Assembly: GCA_004794655.1 (NCBI GenBank)
Contig: SMMW01000042.1
Span: forward strand, 2,852,001 to 2,916,000
Origin: Marisa cornuarietis
Lineage: Eukaryota; Mollusca; Gastropoda; Architaenioglossa; Ampullariidae
Direction: 5' to 3'
DNA: 64,000 nucleotides
Shown: positions 58,201 to 64,000 of the stretch, in pieces
Position numbering within the stretch: the stretch's first letter is position 1
How the letters are laid out: the number at the start of each line of letters is the position of its first letter
Program-made: the position numbers and the translations under genes
Notes under the pieces: generated by a model
What the model saw: the letters and a program-made list of their open reading frames with translations, nothing else
Told to the model about the DNA's origin: nothing
The model's database searches: none

Positions 58201-58574
58201 AATACAGGAAAAGAGTAAAGCAGACATTGCACAAGCAAAAGAACAATCATAGATGGCTTAAACAACAAAATCATTGAAGCAAATGTGACAAGCTATTACA
58301 ATTATGCTTAAAATATTTTACAGAATCATTGTATAGCAAATGCTTTTAAGCTTGTTTTGGTATCACCACTTGATAGTGCCATCTATGCAAAGCTTTGGCG
58401 GCAACAGATATGATGATTCAAGCACTTATTGATTTTCATACTTTTTCTGTTTCTAAGAAGTATTGGTCATGTTTGGGATCTTCTGTGAGGACAAATTTCG
58501 TAATAATTTTTTAAGAAACTTTCATTTTACCTCTAAAGAAGCATGTTGTTACAGTATTCCTGGATTTTTGTTTT

Positions 58575-59990
58575 AGCCAGAACGTGAATATTGGCCCCGG
58601 GGAACCGGGCACGTGGGCGAAAGTTAAGCTCAACTCTACCCGCCCACGTAAACATAAACTTGCAGGGGAACCATACACACGATAATCACACGTCGATCAC
58701 TCAATTTCACTACTTGGCTCAAGAGCCACCAGCCCTGCTGTTTGCGAACACAAGACTCAAAGACGTGTGATTTAACGTATGATAATAATAAAATATTTAT
58801 TTAACATCAAACATATGAACAATGCATACAATTGAATGGACTCGTCTAGGGGGGGGGGGTCCCAGTATTATCCGTGCTAAAACGTACTTCCACTATTACA
58901 GTGCTGTTACTTCTCTCTAAACTACTATTCACTCTCGCAAGCACACCAACTTAGCTCTGTTACAGCTGTTTCTTGTGAGTCCACGCTGGTGGTTACTCCA
59001 ATACTCCTACCGACTGTCACGACACACTGATGACTTTCCTCGAAGTATTGTCTGTCGTCCTCCTCACTCGATCTGCCGACCACGTCAGAGAGTGACGACT
59101 GCTCTCCCGGCGACACAGATTCAAGCTCTGTCCCAATCCAGCGACACACATCTTTGATGACTGTAATGCCAGGTACAGCCGCCGAACGAACACCACCAAT
59201 TGGCGTTCTCCTTCCTTGAGAAAACGACGACTTCTGACGGCCTTGGCGTCGAACGTCTACCTTTCACTGGTAGTGCAAGTCCTGGTAACGTAGCCTTTTG
59301 ATTTCCACAGTGACAGCAGGCAGTCCTGACAGTCTGTCGTCACTGACTTGCCCCCCTTTTCTTCAAGGTTTTCTAACCCAAGGTCTTCCCTCCCGAGTCT
59401 TGCCCTCGTGGCTTAAGATTTGGTCTCGAGGTAGAAGTGTAGCTGGCGTTAGAAAGCTGAAGTCGCTTCGGCTGCTGACCGGTTGCTCTGTCCACATTGG
59501 CGTGGTGTCAAGAAGTGTCTGCTCTGTTATCGTTTCCCTACTTTACTCTCCACATTCGTACAGACACATACAACGAGGAATGCCATCGGTCACTCACTCA
59601 TCATCCAATCAACAAGTAGCCAATATCGACAAGAGGAAATCCGCTCATATTGACCCTCGGCCCCGCCTACAGGTGGCGCGATGGCCAGGTGCCTTATCCT
59701 CCCTCCCCGTGTCCTACTTACGTGGTTCTGGCAGACAGGTGTGCGAGACTCCTGAGGTGTCGCTCTCCTCAGACGTCATTGACGCCTCTGCCAGCCAGCC
59801 GGTCGTGCTTGGCTGGCTGAAACCACTTAGGGCTGTCTGCCCCATGCAACACTTCCACGTTTCTACCCCAAACAACAGTACCTCTTCGCTAGTCCATACG
59901 CCCCCCCCCCCTTTTCTGGCATAAGAGGCCTCAGGCTTGTCAGCAAGCCACCCTAGACCCTAATTGGGGAGATTGTCACCTCCCCATTAG
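58575..59990. repeat. GC-rich anonymous element
   Basis: A sharp switch from AT-rich sequence to GC-rich text starts near ggccccggggaaccgggcac (58594). It ends near 59990 after cccctaattggggagattgt and cacctccccatta, which can form a hairpin. It contains a G10 run (58850) and a C-run (59901), and in the middle an AT-rich aataataataaaatatttat (58783-58802). No gene-like frame is recognised; a 208-codon + frame (59298-59924) is low-complexity. It may be a solo LTR or other non-coding TE; no terminal repeat was proven. Confidence 0.45.
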
Positions 59991-61089
59991 AGTTATCATA
60001 TGACACATGTCAATGGTGACAATAATTGTCATGCTTACTATTCTTCTGCAATAAACTATTGGATATTTGAGGTAATAAAAACAATAAAAGCTGAAAGGAT
60101 AGCGCAAGCTAATACTAACGGTTTCATCATTAGGTTGTCCCCCATACCTCCACCTGCAGTCTAGAGAGGAGAGTAACATCAACAATAGTGGGCTGGGGTA
60201 TAAGGGACCTGCCAGAGCTGAGAGGAATATCCTGCTGGAAGACATGAGATATTTAAAAGTTGACTTTTCTGCCCATTTTTTTTTACAATAGTTTCACTCA
60301 GTATCAAACAATAAAAGTGAGTAGAATTGTGAACAGGTACCTATATAACTGCAGTATTGCTGTTTCTTGACGGGCATTTCTTGCCAATATCGAAATAGAG
60401 AGTCCTAAAATTTTGTAGTAAATGAAATAAGCCACAAAAGAACCATATAAAGCAAGATCTCTTTTTATAGTAACACATAGATGTTTAAAGGACAATATGG
60501 CAAGGAAACCCACTAATTTTAACGTCATATTACAAGGGTAAGTAATTTTATTTTTCTCTTGGCTATGATCTCTGTAGCTGGCTGCTATTTCTTGTAGCTG
60601 TCAGATAAATTTGCGACATGTGCCACAGTTAGGGTTAACAGCTACTCTCAAGTTTGCATGGAGAAATTAGCTGGAAGGTTTAGAAGTCAATTTAGTGGAC
60701 TTTATGTGCCCTACTCCCTGCTGTGCACGCTACCTTGGATCCTGGTTTAACTGGGTTATTAATATCACCGACATGTGTGTCAACACAACAGCTAGGTTGC
60801 TTGCCATTTGAACAGTTCTATGTCGCTCGCTTTTTATCAAGTACCTATATAACGTCTCCTGTCTTGATCCAGAATTTCCACTTAATATTTGTTTGCGGCT
60901 ATCATCTGATGGAAAATGAAATACAGTGTACTGTGTACAACCATTTTGTTAAGTATAATTATTCCTTTTCAACGATAGGTCACCATGGTTTTATACAATT
61001 TTGAACACGGCAGACGTTATCGTATACTGCTGTGTCAATCGCGCTAACACCATCTTTTACAAAACACTACAAGACGGAACGTTGAGACG
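59991..61089. other. Intergenic, nothing recognised
   Basis: AT-rich. No conserved ORF, RNA or terminal repeat seen. Confidence 0.45.
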
Positions 61090-61265
61090 TGTCTGCTATC
61101 AGTGATAGCCACATGTGTCGGCAGTGAAGCCCACTGGCACTGAGACTCACTTCTACAGGTAGTGAGACCCATATTGCAGAGATTCTCTCCTACAGGCAGC
61201 GAAGCCCACACACAAACAACACCGCCTTCTACATACAGTAAGACCCGCCAGTCTGGTTGTAAGGG
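61090..61265 (-). repeat. Degenerate minisatellite, period about 33-37 bp
   Basis: Units with a tacaggca/tagtga-agccc core recur at about 61118 (cggcagtgaagcccac), 61152 (ctacaggtagtgagaccc), 61189 (ctacaggcagcgaagccc) and 61229 (ctacatacagtaagaccc). Read on the minus strand they give repeated WASLPVGE/GLTTCRSE-like peptides. This reflects the repeat, not a supported protein. Confidence 0.65.
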
Positions 61266-62599
61266 TAAGTTTCCTGCCATAGCTGAAGAGGATGGAAAGG
61301 TAAACGGCAAGCGGCTCGCCTGCATCTGTTTTGCAATGCATGAAAAGGCACTTGCACGGACTTGAGCAATGTCATTATCGTCATTACTTCAAGAGCAAGG
61401 ATTCTACATACGCTACAAGACAATGTCAAACACTTTTATTTCCTTTTTCTTTCTTCTTAATTTGTATTGCTGGGGAGGAGTTTTGAAGGCTCGTTATTAT
61501 GACTTCACCTGCACAAAAAAAACTTCTAAACGTGAATTGGTAGAGAAGAAGGCACATACAAAAGATGTTACATTTGTACAGTCGCACGAAGAACCATACA
61601 CAGCTGATGTCTTGACCATACTGTTCGCTGTTATGATAACTCACTAGTTTTCACGATGTAAGATGCATATTGCTGCGCCTATGTGATTTGACAACTGAGG
61701 GAATTTTTTGGTTCCCAATCCAAAATGTGCACCAGAAACCTGGAGAGAGAGAGAGAGAGGTGGAGGTGGGGAGAGTCATTGTGCCAACCACAAGCATGGT
61801 ATAGGCCGCCTTTTGTTTATTCACGCCATCCTCATAGCGCCAACGCCCATCAAGCACCTTATTGTTACCCGTTACTCCAGCACCGCGATGCCGCCACAAA
61901 TATGGCGCCGAGCTGCGCCACGTGCAGCTGGGAAAGGTCAGAGGGAGAGGAGAAAACAGCGAAAGGTGAAAACGGTCAGGAGCAGACAACCAAACTTCTT
62001 GTAGCGTTTGGCGTGGCTTATGAAAGAAATTAATAGACTGGTATGGAATAATTACCGTGGCAACCGGCCCTCCATGCACTATTGGGAACGAGCTGCATCT
62101 TGAAAAATAATACAGCGACGAGGTTTTGGGAAGAAAGGTAGTACATGTAACGAAGTCATTTTAAATTAATGGCTACCAGCATAATTACGAGATTATAGAT
62201 CCATTACTGTGACCAAGCACGCTTGATCGCAAGTGATAGTTGGGTGCATATCGCTGATGATAGAGGTCAGACAAAGGACAGCTAGTGTGATGTTCAGCTC
62301 GCTAAGAAGGAGCCAGAAGAGGGGTGTACGCACATAGAGAAAACTTGGAGCGTGCGGGCCTGTGTAAGTATTCTTTTGACAGTGCGTGTGTATTCGAAAA
62401 GTGTTAAAAATACAGGTCTGTGGTTACTTGTTTTCTTTCAGTTAGTTTAGATGCTTCTTGAACAGATCAAATTTCATAGTGATCTATAACTATCAAGATT
62501 TGGCGAGGAGAGAAAAAGAACTACATCTGAAATGAAAAGAAGAAAAAAGCTCTTGGAAATGTCAACCAATTGATCCTTCGTCAGGTGTACATATAAAGA
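61266..62599. other. Intergenic; GC-richer patch at 61800-62000
   Basis: No gene is supported. A YY1-type motif (aaatATGGCGCC) lies at about 61898-61909, next to cacgtg (61919). Overlapping frames of about 100-140 codons on both strands around 61651-62079 have no recognised family. An (AG)n run is at 61743-61761. Confidence 0.4.
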
Positions 62600-62871
62600 C
62601 ATATTTACTACATTTACAGACATGCGGCTGAAGTGGCGACACCAAAATAACCTGGGATTGGAGCAAGGCGAGCCAGCACGTGGACTGCTATGGTGCTGAA
62701 CCGCAAGTCTGCCGGATGACGCATCGTCTGTTTGTGGCTACGCCTACAGTACATTTTTTTGCACGTGCTCAAGCTGTTGTGCGTGTGCGCATGCGCGGTC
62801 TTGGCGCGGTGCTGACTACAAGAGCTGCCTGCATCTAACTTCTAACCTGCCTTCCTCGTCGCTGGCTTGTT
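62600..62871 (+). promoter_or_regulatory. Candidate promoter
   Basis: The GC-richer text contains an NRF1-like palindrome gtgcgcatgcgcggt (62785-62799) and gcacgtgc (62761-62768). It is followed about 85 bp later by an ATG with an exon-like context. Promoter status is inferred from motifs only. Confidence 0.35.
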
Positions 62872-62928
62872 ATGGGACACGGCGTTTCGAGAGACAAACA
62901 GGTTTGTACAGTGTGTGATGTTAGGACA
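62872..62928 (+). CDS. Candidate first coding exon of an unidentified gene
   Basis: ATG at 62872 starts MGHGVSRDKQVCTVCDVRT. A strong donor gtaagt follows at 62929 in phase 0; a second option is after DKQ (gtttgt, 62902). The Gly2 and Ser6 context would allow N-myristoylation. The frame stays open to 63243, but the later part looks intronic. No family recognised and no second exon was found before the end of the window. Confidence 0.3.
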
Positions 62929-62931
62929 GTA

Positions 62932-64000
62932 AGTAGACAAAAGAAGTTTGAGTGGCGTGATGTAATGATAGGATTTTTTTTAAAACAACAGATTAAAGTA
63001 ATTTTATTTATGTATATATACTTTCTTAAAAGAGTAGTTTGCTCAGGTTTGCATGCCAGTCGTTTAGATATAAACCCGAGCCTATTTGATGTTCATTTCT
63101 TGTTACCTGCCAACACAAGCATTGCGTCACGCTCTAGCACAACCTCAGCTTGCTTAAGTGAGGCATATCTGGCGATGAGTAAAGAGCTACATTTCGCTGG
63201 TCCTTTAAATAGTTATAATGTGATCAATCTAGATTACTATTAAGTATAGCTATGTAGACACAGGAAAAACCGATCTTGTCGGTCGTACGTGCACATTTTG
63301 AAAAACCGTGTTTGAGTGATGCAGTCTTGGAAAAAGTAGACGTTATCAGAGAAACACCAATGGGGCACCACTAGTACAGAATTTGGGCGCGTGTAAGACG
63401 TGCGTTACCGAAATTAGACCGCCAGTACCTTACGTCTGGACTCCCTAACTGGACTGTAATGGTAAAAAAGAGTCCCTTAACCATTCGGTCGTTGGGAAGG
63501 GAGGTTTCAAAGACCACACTTTTTGCGAGGTCAGTTATTGGGATGGACCCATCAAAGCAAATCAAACCTCTTCTAGCTAAAAGAAATCCAAAATTCTAAG
63601 GAGAATATAAAATGAAGAATCTACAGAAAGTGTCCTTTTGGTCTTACTCCATGGGAGTGAATTCTGGAATATATTAGCAAAAATCAGGTAGGAACCAGAG
63701 ACCTTCCAAACCAAATGTCTAAGAAAAATCTTTAAAATATTCTGACCAAGTATAAGCACCAAGAAAGCCTCACAAGAGCCAGCTGCAGAGGCATGCGAAC
63801 CATAATCCAAAAAAAGGGAAATGGCTGGGGCAAGTGTGAAGAAAGAATCCATATGCATCACCCAAAATAACCCTTCATTGTACAGCTGATACAAGCTAAC
63901 GTGATCGGCAAAAAGAAACATAGCGATGATCAGAACTAAAGGACCAGAAACTGTCCTGGAACAACATACCTACACTTGGTGCTGAGAGACAAAACTTGGC
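62932..64000. other. End of window, no supported gene
   Basis: Possibly intron of the gene suspected at 62872. A 114-codon frame on the minus strand (63921-63577) is hydrophobic in its N-terminal half and unrecognised. Confidence 0.35.

Noticed and set aside
59298..59924. 208-codon + frame
   Set aside because: Ser/Leu/Pro-rich, in a GC-rich repeat-like island with few stops by composition; no domain and no splice support.
61651..62079. 142-codon minus frame and overlapping + frames
   Set aside because: Mutually overlapping in a GC-richer, (AG)n-containing stretch; no family resemblance.
1..64000. CRISPR arrays, prokaryotic operons, viral genes
   Set aside because: No regularly spaced direct repeats with unique spacers, no compact operons and no viral protein motifs; spliced genes and LINE/DNA-transposon content show an animal genome.

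Overview
The window is eukaryotic: an AT-rich, intron-rich animal locus. Two spliced genes lie head to tail on the + strand in a dense background of decayed transposable elements (TEs). The TE mix (piggyBac, hAT, mariner/Tc1, pogo-like MITEs, CR1/L2-like and RTE-like LINEs) and the divergence of the two proteins from vertebrates suggest an invertebrate, probably a lophotrochozoan such as a mollusc. The taxon is inference. No prokaryotic operon, CRISPR array, rRNA gene or virus was seen.

Gene 1 (about 1041 to 27096, +) is the 3' part of a CTDSPL2-like (SCP-like) HAD phosphatase gene. Eight coding exons were assembled from splice sites and phase. They give about 390 codons ending at the stop at 27094. 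Upstream exons lie outside the window. Its introns hold two different piggyBac elements in tandem (4681-7844 and 8456-10643), a pogo-like MITE pair (2429-3259, 22519-23237), a 405-bp hAT-type MITE with a perfect 8-bp target duplication (12212-12616), two copies of a deleted hAT element (16363-18148, 23942-25558), a mariner broken by a nested LINE (19550-20993), and LINE 3' ends.

A spacer of about 12 kb (27.1-38.9 kb) holds the 3' UTR of gene 1, a diverged second copy of a segment also present in intron 3 of gene 1, a THAP-like ORF remnant, and LINE scraps.

Gene 2 (38977-51552, +) is a complete TDRKH/Papi-like gene: ten exons, 481 codons, with an N-terminal membrane anchor, two KH domains and one extended Tudor domain. 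In other animals this protein is a mitochondrial-surface scaffold for piRNA 3'-end maturation. Its introns carry a tandemly duplicated segment (40.3-41.2 kb), two oppositely oriented LINE remnants (42.7-45.2 kb) and an RTE-like remnant (46.4-47.6 kb).

From 51.6 kb to the end no complete gene is supported. This part holds a CR1/L2-like LINE (53.3-55.25 kb), an RNase H fragment, a Tc1 remnant, a GC-rich anonymous element (58.6-60.0 kb), a degenerate minisatellite (61.1-61.26 kb) and a possible promoter plus first coding exon at 62.6-62.93 kb.

I did not find a convincing undescribed system. The most notable items are an intron-bearing piggyBac transposase, the paired hAT copies, the in-frame triplication in a mariner N-terminus, and the diverged 1.4-1.7 kb repeat pair.
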